64,000 nt of DNA from UBA6912 sp041611095 (lineage in GTDB: Bacteria; Actinomycetota; Acidimicrobiia; Spongiisociales; UBA5794). Below the pieces are notes generated by a model. That model was not told the origin of the DNA. It saw nothing but the letters and a program-made list of their open reading frames with translations, and ran no database searches. Numbering within the stretch: the stretch's first letter is position 1; every line of letters begins with the position of its first letter. Below are positions 32,916 to 43,889 of this stretch, one piece after another. The position numbers were made by a program, and so were the translations under genes. The stretch spans positions 124,001-188,000 of the forward strand of contig JBFINP010000001.1 of assembly GCA_041611095.1 (NCBI GenBank). The letters run 5' to 3'.

Positions 32916-32945
32916 GAAAACCGCCACCCCCGAGGGCGTGGCGGA
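32916..32945 (-). terminator. Attenuator-like hairpin before binding-protein gene
   Basis: On the minus strand CCGCCAC...GTGGCGG (32945-32921) with a GC-rich inner part is followed by TTTTCC. It lies between the second permease stop (33008) and the binding-protein start (32889), about 27 bases before that start. It could partly end upstream transcription, or protect a processed mRNA for the abundant binding protein. Confidence 0.45.
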
Positions 32946-33007
32946 TCACGGAACGTTAGCGGCCGGTCTTCCGCTACCCGACCATCGGGCCATGCGGTCC
33001 GGCTGAC

Positions 33008-33778
33008 TCACACGGAGTCGACGGCGACCGGCAGTGCCGGTTCCTGGTGGGCGACGGCCTCCGGGGGCAAGCGACCGGGGCGCTTCGTCTGCAGCATCGG
33101 AGGTACCACCCGGCGCTCGATCAGCCCGAAGACCAGCTCGGTCGCCACCGACAGCAAGGCGACGAGGAGCGCCCCCGCCACGATCTCGATGTCGTCCTGA
33201 ACGGCGAATCCGTCGATGATGTACCTGCCGAGACCGCCGTACCCGACCAGCGCCCCCAACGGCGCCGTCGCCACGACCTGCACCGCGGACGTTCGGATGC
33301 CGGCGAGGACGACGGCCGAGGCGAGAGGCAATTCCACCTCGCGAAGGATCCGCATCTCCCCCAGCCCCATGCCCCGCGCCGACTCGACGATGTCGGGCGA
33401 CACCGAGCGGATTCCGGTGTAGGTGTTGGTGAACACCGGGGGCAGGGCCAGTGCGAAGAGCGCGATGAAGGTGGGGAAGAACCCCAAGCCGCTAGAGATG
33501 AACCCGACGTTGTCGGCGATGATGATCGTGATCGGCAGCGCAAGGGCGACGATGCCGAACGAGGGCAGCGCCCGTCCGATGTTGACGATCGAAACCGCCA
33601 CGAGCCCGCCGCGGGCGACGTGTCCCAGCCAGGCCGCGATGGGCAGGGCGATGATCACAGCGGCGAGTACCGCAGCGCCCGACACCTGCACGTGCTCCCA
33701 GGTGCGCACGATGTACCCGGACGACCCGCTCCAGTTGTCGACGAACCACTGTGCCAGCTCTTCGAGGAAGGCGATCAC
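33008..33778 (-). CDS. Osmoprotectant ABC permease (OpuCB/ProW type), second copy
   Basis: 256 residues, GTG start overlapping the upstream permease stop (GTGA). About five or six helices; the ATPase-docking loop is VESARGMGLGEMRILREVELPLASAVVLAGIRTSAVQVVATAPLGALVG. The polar C-terminal tail (QTKRPGRLPPEAVAHQ) is probably cytoplasmic. Works as the heterodimer partner of the permease encoded just before. Confidence 0.9.
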   Translation of the reverse strand: MIAFLEELAQWFVDNWSGSSGYIVRTWEHVQVSGAAVLAAVIIALPIAAWLGHVARGGLVAVSIVNIGRALPSFGIVALALPITIIIADNVGFISSGLGFFPTFIALFALALPPVFTNTYTGIRSVSPDIVESARGMGLGEMRILREVELPLASAVVLAGIRTSAVQVVATAPLGALVGYGGLGRYIIDGFAVQDDIEIVAGALLVALLSVATELVFGLIERRVVPPMLQTKRPGRLPPEAVAHQEPALPVAVDSV

Positions 33779-34451
33779 GCAACCCGCTCCCGCGTCTTCG
33801 CCCACGGTGTCAGCGCCCGCTCTAGAGCGATGAGGGCACCGTCGATGGCGACGGCGAGGATCACCGAGAGCGCGGTGCCGAGCACGATCTCGGTCGAGAA
33901 GAACCGTCCCAGCCCGCGGAGGATGAAGAATCCGACACCCCCCTGGCCGATGAGCGCCGTCACGGTCACAAGCCCGACCGTCGTCACCGCAGCGATCCGG
34001 AGTCCGGCGATGATCACCGGGAGCGCCAGCGGAAGCTCGATCTCCCAGAACATGCGCCGGCGGTCGTACCCCATGGCGATCGCCGCCTCGGTGATGTCGG
34101 CCGGTACACCGTCGATCCCGGCGACCGTGTTGCGGACGAGGATCAACAGCGTGTAGCTGACGAGCCCGATCTCCGCCGTCAGGACGGAGAAGCCGGTGAT
34201 CGGAACCAGGAACGCGAACAGCGCCAGCGACGGGATCGTGTAGAGCGCACCGGTCACCCACGTGATCGGGCCGTAGCTGCGGCGATACCGCAACGCCACC
34301 ACTGTGAGGACCAGCGATATCGCCATGCCGGCGGCCAGCGCGATGAATGTCAGCACCAGGTGCTCGAACACCTTGTCCCAGACCTCGTCGAGGTGACTGA
34401 AGATCCAGTCCCAGCGGATGAAAGGCCCGGAGTCACCCTGGGCGAGGACGA

Positions 34452-34455
<4 letters not shown>
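33775..34455 (-). CDS. Osmoprotectant ABC permease (OpuCD type), first copy
   Basis: 226 residues, GTG start overlapping the ATPase stop. Helices are evident (LVLTFIALAAGMAISLVLTVV, LILVRNTVAGI). The docking loop ITEAAIAMGYDRRRMFWEIELPLALPVIIAGLRIAAVTTVGLVTVTALIG is typical of the ProW/OpuCB family. It is shorter than the second permease but has the complete core. Confidence 0.9.
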
Positions 34456-35546
<1,091 letters not shown>

Positions 35547-35606
35547 CGAAGGCACCATAGGACGGGCGCGGCCGGAAGCTCGCCGGACCCTGTAGCCTCC
35601 CGGCCC

Positions 35607-36290
35607 ATGGAGCCCGACGTGCTCGTTCTCGACGCGGAGTGCCGGCGGGTGCTCGGCAGCCTCATCGAGAAGGCCATGACCACGCCCGATCAGTACCCGC
35701 TGTCGCTCAACGGGGTGACGATCGCCTGCAACCAGGTGTCGAATCGCGATCCGGTGGTCGAGTACGACGAGACGACCGTCGCCCAGGCGCTGCGGAGGCT
35801 GGCCGACCGCGGGCTTGCCAAGATGGTGCATCGCGCCGGCTATCGGGTCGTCAAGTACATGCACGCCGCCGACCTCGTCTTCGAGTTGAGTCCCCAGGAG
35901 ACCGCGCTCCTGGCGGTCTTGCTGCTCCGTGGACCGCAGACACCCGGCGAGCTGCGCTCGCGGACCGGCCGCTACATCGACTTCACGTCGCTCGGCGAGG
36001 TCGAGACGACGCTTCAAGGCCTACAGCGCCACGATCCGGCGCTCGTTGCGGAGCTGACACGTGAGCCCGGCCAGAAGGAGCATCGCTACCGGCATCTCCT
36101 GGACGGCGGCGAGCCGGCTGAGGCCGCCGGCGACCCGGCGGCATCGACGCCACCCGAGAGCGCACACGGCGAAACCACGGTGCGAGAAGCCGACCTCGAG
36201 CAGCGCATCGAGGAGCTGACGGGCCGGCTCGACCACCTGGGAGCGCGCTTCGAGCGGTTGCTCGGCGAGCTCGGTGTCGAGGAGATCTGA
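35607..36290 (+). CDS. yceH: YceH family protein (DUF480)
   Basis: 227 residues. The DUF480 double winged-helix region is clear: LDAECRRVLGSLIEKAMTTPDQYPLSLNGVTIACNQVSNRDPVVEYDE near residues 8-53, then LSPQETALLAVLLLRGPQTPGELRSRTGRY. After an acidic/Ala linker, a C-terminal coiled coil (READLEQRIEELTGRLDHLGARFERLLGEL) follows. Molecular function is not established; the fold suggests DNA or protein binding. Its stop is 40 bases before the adnA-like start, so co-transcription is likely. Confidence 0.9.
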   Translation: MEPDVLVLDAECRRVLGSLIEKAMTTPDQYPLSLNGVTIACNQVSNRDPVVEYDETTVAQALRRLADRGLAKMVHRAGYRVVKYMHAADLVFELSPQETALLAVLLLRGPQTPGELRSRTGRYIDFTSLGEVETTLQGLQRHDPALVAELTREPGQKEHRYRHLLDGGEPAEAAGDPAASTPPESAHGETTVREADLEQRIEELTGRLDHLGARFERLLGELGVEEI

Positions 36291-36330
36291 GAACCGGAGG
36301 GTCCGTGTCACGGGCGTGCGATACCGTGGC

Positions 36331-39300
36331 ATGATGACGACCGACCAGGTGCCGGACCGAGATGCCAAGACCCATGCGGAGTGGCGCCTCGAGCCGGAGG
36401 ATTGGGACGAGGCCATCGCCCGGGTGGGTGGTCCTCAGATCATCGTCGGGGGCCCCGGAACGGGGAAGACCGAGTTCCTGGTGCGGCGCGCCGTGCATCT
36501 CGTCACCGAGCACGGAGTCCCTGGGGACGAGATCGTCGTCCTGTCCTTCGGTAGACGCGGCGTTGCGGATCTCGACGCTCGGCTGCGGGGGCAGCTCGCC
36601 GAGCCGACGTCCCCGGTGAACGTGGTGACGTTCCACTCCCTCGCCGCCGGCATCGTCGAGGCGCATGCGACGGCGGGCGGTTGGGAGCGCCCCCCGCAGA
36701 TCCTGACCGGCCCTGAGCAGACCGCGCTCGTGCGAGAGATGCTCGCCGGTGAAGAGCTCTCGGATTGGCCGGTTGTCTTCGCCCCGATGCTGGGGACGTC
36801 GACGCTGGCCGACGAGGTCACGGACTTCCTGCTACGTGCGAGCGAGCAGATGCTCGATCCGGCGGGGGTCGCCCACCGGGCGGAGGGACGTGACGACTGG
36901 CGTGCGCTCCCGGCGTTCATGGCGAGGTACCGGCGCGAGCTCGTGGCGCGGGGCCGGATCGATTACAGCCTGCTCCTCCAGGAGGCGGCACGCGCCGTGG
37001 AGGACGGCGTGGCGGATCTGGGGCGGTTCCGTTTCGTGCTCGTCGACGAGTATCAGGACACGACCGTGTCCCAGGCACGACTCCTCGCCGCCGTCGTCGC
37101 CCGACACCGCAACCTCACCGTCGCCGCCGACCCCTACCAGTCGATCTATAGCTTCCGCGGAGCCGCGGTGCAGAACGTCGCCCGGTTTCCTGAGGAGTTC
37201 CGCGACGGTGCGGGAGGCCCGGCGCGGCGCATTGTCCTCACTACCTCGTTCCGCACCCCTGCCGAGATCCTGGCGGCCGCCGAGCGTGTCACTGCCCACG
37301 ACGTCCCAGGAGCGGCCGGACCGGTCATCCCGGCAGCCGGTTCGGGCCGCGTCGACGTCCACGTCTTCGATCAGCACTCGGCAGAGGCGGAGTGGATCGC
37401 CTCGGAGATCCTCCGGCTCCACCTCGCCGAACGGGTAGCGCTCGCCGCGATGGCGGTCTTCGTACGATCAAAGCGCCGCTTCATCGCGGAGCTGTCGCGC
37501 GCACTCCAGCGTCGCGGCATCGCCCACGACCCACCGACGTCGCGCCTCGCCGAACAGCCCGCGGTGCGTTTCGTGCTCGACATGGTCACGGCCGCCACGG
37601 CCGGCCACGGACCAGAGGCGGACCGCTCGCTCCGGAGGGTGCTCCTCGGGCCCTGGTTCGAGGTGCCGATCGGAACAATGCGCGATCTCGAACGACTGCG
37701 CATCGGTGGGGCGCTGTCGTGGACCGACGCGATCAGGCAGCAGCTCCCGGCGTTCGGCCGGCTCGCCGATCTGCTCGACGACGCGGCCTGGGCGACGCAG
37801 CGGCCGGCGATCGACGGCGTCTTCGAGCTGTGGTCGTCGCTGCCGCAACTCCTCGTCGTCGCCACCGACCCGGACCGTGGCGACGAACGCGCCGCCTGGG
37901 CCTCACTCAGCCAAGTCCTCGGCAGGTGGAACGACCGCAATCCCCAGGCGACGCTTGGTGAGTACCGCAGGCTGTTGCTCGACGAGGAGTTCGAGGCCAG
38001 ACCGCTGCTCAGCTACGCACTCCCCGAGGACGACCGCCTCACGGTGACAACGCTGCACCAGGCGAAGGGGCTCGAGTTCGACGTCGTGTTCATCGCCGAC
38101 GCCGTGGAGGGCGTCTTCCCCGACCTGCGGGTGCGGGACTCCCTCCTCGGCGTGCGGCACCTCCTTCCCGACGTGCCGCGGTCGCAGGCCGAGTACGTGC
38201 GATTTCGCCTCCAGGAGGAACGCAGGCTTGCGTACACGGCGATGACCCGGGCGGCCCGGCGGGTGGTATGGACGGCGACGTCGACCGGCTTCGAGGAAGG
38301 GCGCGGTATCCCTTCTCGTTTCCTTGCGCTCGTCGCCGATACGGACACCGTGGCCGAGGCCGCGACGCCGGCGACTCACCGCACGCAGCCGGTTTCCAAG
38401 GGCGAGGCGGAAGCGCTGCTTCGCCGCCTCGTCGCCGACCCTGCGGTGGCGAGATCCCGAAGGTACGCCGCCTTGGATCTACTCGCCCACGGACCCGAAG
38501 CCGGGCTGCGCTCTCCGTGGACCTTCTCCGGTCTGCGCGATCCAGGACACGACTCGGGTCTCGTCGGCGAACGGCTCGTCATGTCGCCGAGCCAGGCCGA
38601 TGCCTACCGAGAGTGCCCGCGCCGCTATGCGTTGATGCGCCGGCTCGGAATCGGCGACACGGCGGGACCGCACGCCGCCCTCGGTGGCCTCGTCCATTCC
38701 GTGATGGAGGCGGCGGCGCTGCGTGCGATGGACGATGGCCGCCCACGATCCTCTCTCGGCGACGCCATCGACGCCCTGGAGGACCAGTTCGCACCCGAGG
38801 ACTTCGGCGGCGAGCCATATGCGACGGCATGGAGACGGCGGGCCGAGCTGATCCTGTCGAAGCTGTACGAGCTGTGGCCCTCCCGCCGCCGGGTGGTGGC
38901 GGTGGAGAAGCGGCTCTCGGCGGACATCGGGGACGTGCAGTGGGTGGGTTACGCAGACCGGCTCGAAGAGTCCGGCGGCACGATCACGGTCGTGGACTAC
39001 AAGACGGGAGGCAAGGCGGTCAGCATTGCCGACGCCGCCGAGTCTCTGCAGCTCGGGTTCTACCTGCTGGCGAGCCGATCCGACCCGGACGTGCTCGCCC
39101 TCGGCGAGCCGGTGGGCGCAGAGTTCTGGTTTCCCTACGCAAGCCGCGACCAGAGGTCGATGAGCGTTCGGTCGTTCGATCCGGCCAATCTCCCGCACGT
39201 CGCCGCGGCACTCGCCGACGCCGCCATCGGCATCCGGGCCGAGGATTGGACGCCCATCGTCTCCACGGCGTGCGAGAGGTGCCCGGTCCGGCGGGTGTGC

Positions 39301-39339
39301 CCGGCGCAGCCCGAAGGGCAAGAAGGGTTCATGCCGTGA
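36331..39339 (+). CDS. adnA: AdnA-like UvrD-family helicase fused to RecB-type nuclease
   Basis: 1002 residues. SF1A motor with Walker A GPGTGKT (41-47), motif II LVDEYQDTT (about 238), DPYQSIYSFRGA, and motif VI near YTAMTRAARRVVW; then a C-terminal RecB nuclease with ITVVDYKTGG (about 886) and Fe-S cysteines in YRECPRRY (about 760) and CERCPVRRVC (980-990). With the next gene it forms a two-subunit helicase-nuclease that resects double-strand breaks, as AdnAB does in mycobacteria. The start MMTTDQ was chosen because upstream codons are basic and overlap yceH; a -10-like gatacc lies just upstream. The second subunit's start overlaps its stop (GTGA). Confidence 0.85.
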   Translation: MMTTDQVPDRDAKTHAEWRLEPEDWDEAIARVGGPQIIVGGPGTGKTEFLVRRAVHLVTEHGVPGDEIVVLSFGRRGVADLDARLRGQLAEPTSPVNVVTFHSLAAGIVEAHATAGGWERPPQILTGPEQTALVREMLAGEELSDWPVVFAPMLGTSTLADEVTDFLLRASEQMLDPAGVAHRAEGRDDWRALPAFMARYRRELVARGRIDYSLLLQEAARAVEDGVADLGRFRFVLVDEYQDTTVSQARLLAAVVARHRNLTVAADPYQSIYSFRGAAVQNVARFPEEFRDGAGGPARRIVLTTSFRTPAEILAAAERVTAHDVPGAAGPVIPAAGSGRVDVHVFDQHSAEAEWIASEILRLHLAERVALAAMAVFVRSKRRFIAELSRALQRRGIAHDPPTSRLAEQPAVRFVLDMVTAATAGHGPEADRSLRRVLLGPWFEVPIGTMRDLERLRIGGALSWTDAIRQQLPAFGRLADLLDDAAWATQRPAIDGVFELWSSLPQLLVVATDPDRGDERAAWASLSQVLGRWNDRNPQATLGEYRRLLLDEEFEARPLLSYALPEDDRLTVTTLHQAKGLEFDVVFIADAVEGVFPDLRVRDSLLGVRHLLPDVPRSQAEYVRFRLQEERRLAYTAMTRAARRVVWTATSTGFEEGRGIPSRFLALVADTDTVAEAATPATHRTQPVSKGEAEALLRRLVADPAVARSRRYAALDLLAHGPEAGLRSPWTFSGLRDPGHDSGLVGERLVMSPSQADAYRECPRRYALMRRLGIGDTAGPHAALGGLVHSVMEAAALRAMDDGRPRSSLGDAIDALEDQFAPEDFGGEPYATAWRRRAELILSKLYELWPSRRRVVAVEKRLSADIGDVQWVGYADRLEESGGTITVVDYKTGGKAVSIADAAESLQLGFYLLASRSDPDVLALGEPVGAEFWFPYASRDQRSMSVRSFDPANLPHVAAALADAAIGIRAEDWTPIVSTACERCPVRRVCPAQPEGQEGFMP

Positions 39340-42300
39340 AGGGCGACATCGTCCTCACGTCCGAGCAGGAGGCCATCGTCGGCCATCCTCTCGAGCCGCT
39401 CCGGGTGGCGGCGGGGGCCGGTACGGGGAAGACGACGACGATCGTCGCCCGGCTCGTGGCGGCGATCGAGGGTGGTCTCGAACCGGAGCAAGCGCTCGGC
39501 GTCACCTTCACCAACAAGGCCGCCGAGGAGCTCGCCGATCGGCTTCGCACCGCGCTTCGCCCTCATGCGGCCGAGGGCCGCGAGGTCGAGGTCAGCACGT
39601 ATCACGGGTTTGCGGCGCGGCTCCTCGCCGAGTTCGGTGCGATCGTCGGGATCGAACGCGACGTTCAGATCGTGGGCCCCGGCTATGTGCGCCAGCTCCT
39701 CCACGAGAGCATCGGCACGATGCCGTACGAGCATCTCGACATGACGGCATTGGCGTGGCGTGTCGACGAGGCGGCGGCCCTCGGCCGCCAGCTCACCGGC
39801 AACCTGTGCGAGCCGGAGAGCCTCCTCCGTGCGGCGCCCGATCCCCTCGCCGAACCATGGCCGAGCCGCATCGAGCTGGTTCGCATCCTGCAGGCGTACC
39901 GAGCTCGTAAGCGGGCGCTCGGCGTGGCCGACAACGGCGACCTCATCCACCTGGCACACCGGCTGGTGGTGGAGCACCCCGACATCGCCCGCCGTATCCG
40001 CGATCGCTACCGCATCGTCGTGCTCGACGAGTACCAGGACACCGACCCGAGCCAGCGCGAGCTGCTGCGCGTCATCTTCGGCGACGGCTTTCCCGTCACG
40101 GCCGTCGGCGACGAGGACCAGACCATCTACGAATGGCGCGGGGCGTCCCGGGAGAACTTCGCCCGTTTCGGAGACCACTTCCCGGCAGCCACCGACCGGC
40201 AGGCGACGACCCTCCCCCTCACGCTCAGCCGGCGATCGGGCCGAAGCATCCTCGGGTTGGCCAACGCCGTGCGGACGTCGATGCACGGCGCTCCACCCGA
40301 GGACCCGCTCGAGCCGGCCGAGCCGGTCGCCGACGTGCTTGGAGTGGCCTGGTTCAAGACGGCCTGGGAGGAGGCGGCATGGATAGCCGACGAGGTTCGA
40401 CGGCTCCACGACGACGAAGACCTGCCGTGGGGCAGCATCGCGATCCTGTTTCGCAAGAACCGCCAGATCGGCATGGTGCGCGATGCTCTCGCTGCTGCCG
40501 ACGTGCCGGTCGAGGTGGTGTCGCTGGGCGGTTTGCTCGGCGTTCCCGAGGTGGCCGATGTCCACGCCTGGCTGTCCATCATCGGACGGCCCGACGACTC
40601 CATCGGCTTGGCGCGCATCCTCCTCGGCCCACGCTACCGGCTGGGACTCGGCGACCTCGCCCCCCTCACTCGATGGTGCCGCCGGCAAGCCACCGCCGGC
40701 GAAGACGATGCCCTCGGCTACCCGCTCATCGAAGCCATCGACCGGCTGGAGCACATCGAGGGACTCACCGGAGAGGCGACGGGCCGGCTCGAGGAGTTCC
40801 GAGCCCTGTACCGGAAGCTGCTGAGCGACGCCCAGGGCGTCACGCTCGTCGAGTTGGTCCAGCGCATCGTCGACGCCGTCGACGGGTGGGCCGAGATCGA
40901 AGCCATGCCGGCGGCGGCCGGGCTCTCGGCCCGGCTCAACCTCTACCGCTTTCTGGATCTCGTCGAGGACTGGAGCCCGCTGGCCGGGCGCCCCTCGCTC
41001 GACGCGTTTCTCGGCTACCTCGACCTGCTCGAGGAGGAACGAGCCCCGGAGGAGCTGGACACGGCCCGGGTCGGCGACCAGGAGGCGGTGGCGCTGCTCA
41101 CGGTTCATCGCGCCAAGGGACTCGAGTGGGACGCAGTGTTCGTGCCCGCCCTGTCCACGGACATCTTTCCGTCCCGCAGCCAGGGATACGACGACCCGGT
41201 GAGTGCGGCCCGCTGGTTGCCCTACGAGTTACGTCTCGACGCGACCGCCCTCCCGGAGCTGTCCGACGACCGCGATCAGCGACGGGCGGTGCTCCGGAGC
41301 CGCCACCACGAGCAGGAGCTCCGCACCGCCTACGTCGCCGTGACGCGGGCGCGCCGGCGGCTGGTGCTGACGGGAGCCGCCTGGTACGAGAACACCCGGC
41401 CGAGGAAACCGAGTGAGGTCCTGGCCCTGGCGGCCGAACGCCCCGACGTCATGACACACCGCTGGGCGGACGATCCTGGCCCACCCCCGGAGCGACCGCC
41501 CGCGACGGTCGAAGCCCCGGACCCGCATTTCGGTGAGGGTTGGAGGGCGGCCCTCCGCGCCGCACTGGAGGACCCTCGTTGGGCGCGGGACCACTCGCTC
41601 GACCCAAGCCGATTCGACACCGAGCGGACCCAGCTGCGGCTCATGCTGGACGACATCCCCGAGCCGCTCGACCTTCCTCACCGGCCCGAACAGCTCGCCA
41701 CGTCGGTAACCGGTCTCGTCACCCTCGCCTCCTGCCCGCAGCGCTTCTACTGGAGCGAGCTCGACCGCCTCCCCCGCCGTCGGGCCCCGTGGATGCGCCG
41801 CGGTACCGAGATCCACCGGCGCATCGAACTCCACCATCGCGGCATCGCTGCGTTCGACGACATCATCCCCGAGGCTCCGGTCCATGCAGAGTCGCGCGGT
41901 GAGCCCGATGTCGATCCGTTCGATGTGTTCACTCGCTCCCGCTTTGCGGCGGCAACGCCGCGACACGTCGAGACACCGATCGACATCACCATCGGCGGCG
42001 TTCGGGTCCGCGGCAGGATCGACGCCGTGTTCGCCCCCGAGCCCGAGACGTGGGAGATCGTCGATTACAAATCGGGTCGGCCCAGCGACGACCCCGCCGC
42101 CGTCGTTCAGCTCGAGGCATATGCCGTCGCCGTGGCCGACGGTGCGGTGGCGGGAGGCATCCCCGACCAACTCGCCGCCACCTTCGCCTACTTGGGAGTC
42201 GATCCTCCCGTCGAGCGAACGGCCCACGTGGACGAGGAATGGCTTGCCGAGGCACGCGCACATCTCGCATCCCTCGCCGACGTGGCTCGAGGCGACGAGT

Positions 42301-42386
42301 TCCCGGCGACCCCGTCCCCCGCGTGCCGGCACTGCGACTTCGTGGCCATGTGCCCTGCGGGCCGGTACTGGCTGGCGTCGAGCTGA
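39336..42386 (+). CDS. adnB: AdnB-like UvrD-family helicase fused to RecB-type nuclease
   Basis: 1016 residues, GTG start with agaaggg 8 bases upstream. Motor: Walker A GAGTGKT (27-33), TFTNKAAEEL, VLDEYQDTDPSQRELL (about 230), GDEDQTIYEWRGA and VAVTRARRRLVLTG. Nuclease: GRIDAVFAPEPETWEIVDYKSG (about 890-911) and Fe-S cysteines SCPQRFYW (about 798) and CRHCDFVAMC (about 997-1006). Both nucleases keep their catalytic Asp and Lys, as in mycobacterial AdnAB. Paralogous to the preceding subunit. The AddAB alternative is less likely, because AddB lacks an intact motor whereas both subunits here have one. Confidence 0.85.
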   Translation: MKGDIVLTSEQEAIVGHPLEPLRVAAGAGTGKTTTIVARLVAAIEGGLEPEQALGVTFTNKAAEELADRLRTALRPHAAEGREVEVSTYHGFAARLLAEFGAIVGIERDVQIVGPGYVRQLLHESIGTMPYEHLDMTALAWRVDEAAALGRQLTGNLCEPESLLRAAPDPLAEPWPSRIELVRILQAYRARKRALGVADNGDLIHLAHRLVVEHPDIARRIRDRYRIVVLDEYQDTDPSQRELLRVIFGDGFPVTAVGDEDQTIYEWRGASRENFARFGDHFPAATDRQATTLPLTLSRRSGRSILGLANAVRTSMHGAPPEDPLEPAEPVADVLGVAWFKTAWEEAAWIADEVRRLHDDEDLPWGSIAILFRKNRQIGMVRDALAAADVPVEVVSLGGLLGVPEVADVHAWLSIIGRPDDSIGLARILLGPRYRLGLGDLAPLTRWCRRQATAGEDDALGYPLIEAIDRLEHIEGLTGEATGRLEEFRALYRKLLSDAQGVTLVELVQRIVDAVDGWAEIEAMPAAAGLSARLNLYRFLDLVEDWSPLAGRPSLDAFLGYLDLLEEERAPEELDTARVGDQEAVALLTVHRAKGLEWDAVFVPALSTDIFPSRSQGYDDPVSAARWLPYELRLDATALPELSDDRDQRRAVLRSRHHEQELRTAYVAVTRARRRLVLTGAAWYENTRPRKPSEVLALAAERPDVMTHRWADDPGPPPERPPATVEAPDPHFGEGWRAALRAALEDPRWARDHSLDPSRFDTERTQLRLMLDDIPEPLDLPHRPEQLATSVTGLVTLASCPQRFYWSELDRLPRRRAPWMRRGTEIHRRIELHHRGIAAFDDIIPEAPVHAESRGEPDVDPFDVFTRSRFAAATPRHVETPIDITIGGVRVRGRIDAVFAPEPETWEIVDYKSGRPSDDPAAVVQLEAYAVAVADGAVAGGIPDQLAATFAYLGVDPPVERTAHVDEEWLAEARAHLASLADVARGDEFPATPSPACRHCDFVAMCPAGRYWLASS

Positions 42387-42422
42387 CGCCCAAACCGGCC
42401 TGCGTTAGACGATCGCGCGGCG

Positions 42423-42878
42423 CTAGGCGACCTTGCCGCTGGTGACATCGAACACGATCGTCACCGGGCCGTCGTTCACCAGGCTCACCTCCATCTTGGC
42501 GCCGAAACTCCCCGTCGCAACGTCGACGCCCGCAGCGGCGAAGCCGCTCACGATCTCATCGACCAGCGGCTCGGCGACCTCCGGCGGGGCGGCACCCGTG
42601 AAGGACGGTCTGCGGCCGCGGGCGATCTCGGCGAGCAACGTGAACTGGCTCACGACGAGCACCGATCCGCCGACGTCCCGTACCGAGAGGTTCATCCGTC
42701 CGTCGGCGTCCGAAAAAACCCGCAGGCCGACGACCTTCTCGACGAGGGCGCGCCCTTCGTGAGACGTGTCGTCGGGCGCCACGCCGACGAGGACGAGAAA
42801 CCCGTTCCCGATCTCACCGACCGTCTGCCCGTCGACGCGGACGGCGGCGTGTGAAACCCGTTGCGCCACGGCCTTCAA
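42423..42878 (-). CDS. dtd: D-aminoacyl-tRNA deacylase
   Basis: 151 residues. It removes D-amino acids (and glycine) mischarged on tRNA. Family motifs are intact: VSQFTLLAEIARGRRPSF (SQxT) and EVSLVNDGPVTI (the GP cis-proline region, NDGPVT). The start is taken as TTG at 42878 because the expected N-terminus LKAVAQRVSHAAV begins there and ggaggtgccgc precedes it; the in-frame ATG five codons earlier contains that ribosome site. Divergent from the DUF368 gene. Confidence 0.92.
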   Translation of the reverse strand: MKAVAQRVSHAAVRVDGQTVGEIGNGFLVLVGVAPDDTSHEGRALVEKVVGLRVFSDADGRMNLSVRDVGGSVLVVSQFTLLAEIARGRRPSFTGAAPPEVAEPLVDEIVSGFAAAGVDVATGSFGAKMEVSLVNDGPVTIVFDVTSGKVA

Positions 42879-42939
42879 GCGGCACCTCCACATCTCATCG
42901 CCAGTCCGGAAACCCACCACCCCGGGTACAGTACCGCCG

Positions 42940-43869
42940 GTGCACGAGGTCCCTCTCAACGTCGCTCGCGGCTTCCTCATGGGTGCCGCCGATGTCGTCC
43001 CCGGCGTGTCCGGCGGGACCGTGGCCCTCGTCCTCGGTATCTACCGGAGACTGGTGGCCTCGATCAAGGCGGGCAGCTCCGGCCTCGGCGCCATTGTGCG
43101 GTGGCGGCCCAGCGAGATCACTCGTCACCTGGGATCGGTGGAGTGGCGGCTGGTCGTGCCACTGCTGATCGGTATCGGTCTCGCCATCCTGCTCCTCGCC
43201 GGCATCATCGAGCGGCAGCTCCACGACCGCCCGATTCAGATGGCGGCTCTCTTCCTCGGACTCGTGGCCGGCTCGGTCGTCGTCGCCTGGCGGCTGCTCA
43301 CGGTCCGCGACTTGCCGCGCCTGGCGGTCGTCGCCGGGGTGGGGCTCATCGTGTTCTGGGTCCTCGGGCTGCGTGGCGGAACGACCGCCGATGCCGTGGG
43401 GCAGGTCGGCGACCCGGCATTGTGGGGGTTCTTCGGGGCAGGCGCCGTTGCGATCTGGGCCATGATCCTGCCCGGCATCAGCGGCTCGTTCATCCTCGTC
43501 CTTCTCGGCATGTACGGCCCGACGCTGTCGGCAGTGAACGACCGGGATTTCGGCATCCTGGTCGTGTTCACCTTGGGGGCCGTGATCGGACTCGCCTTCT
43601 TCTCGCAGCTCCTGCACTGGCTCCTGACCACGCACCACGACACCGTCATGGCCGGACTGATTGGACTCATGCTCGGTTCGATTCGGGTGCTGTGGCCTTG
43701 GCCCGGCGGCGTGGAGTCCACCACGCTGGGTGCGCCGGATCGGCTGGTCCTCGTATCGGTTGCGCTGGCCCTTGCGGCGTTCTTCGTCGTGGTCGTCATC
43801 AACGAGGCGGCCATCCGGCACGAGCAGCGGCAACACGCACGAGGGCTCGAGGCGCCGACTCTGCCGTGA
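42940..43869 (+). CDS. DUF368 membrane protein (PopT-like polyprenyl-phosphate transporter)
   Basis: 309 residues, GTG start with a -10-like TACAGT ending 7 bases upstream (leaderless style). DUF368 hallmarks: NVARGFLMGAADVVPGVSGGTVALVLGIYRRL at the N-terminus and WAMILPGISGSFILVLLGMYGPTLSAV in the second half, a repeat of the same PG(V/I)SG motif. Around eight helices. The family has been reported to recycle undecaprenyl phosphate across the membrane (PopT); assignment here rests on family membership. Confidence 0.88.
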   Translation: MHEVPLNVARGFLMGAADVVPGVSGGTVALVLGIYRRLVASIKAGSSGLGAIVRWRPSEITRHLGSVEWRLVVPLLIGIGLAILLLAGIIERQLHDRPIQMAALFLGLVAGSVVVAWRLLTVRDLPRLAVVAGVGLIVFWVLGLRGGTTADAVGQVGDPALWGFFGAGAVAIWAMILPGISGSFILVLLGMYGPTLSAVNDRDFGILVVFTLGAVIGLAFFSQLLHWLLTTHHDTVMAGLIGLMLGSIRVLWPWPGGVESTTLGAPDRLVLVSVALALAAFFVVVVINEAAIRHEQRQHARGLEAPTLP

Positions 43870-43889
43870 TCGGCGCCCGGCTCGGCACC

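Noticed and set aside
36331..42386. AddAB or RecBC assignment for the two helicase-nucleases
   Set aside because: Both subunits carry intact UvrD-like motors plus RecB nucleases with Fe-S cysteines, which is the AdnAB layout; AddB and RecC lack a working motor.
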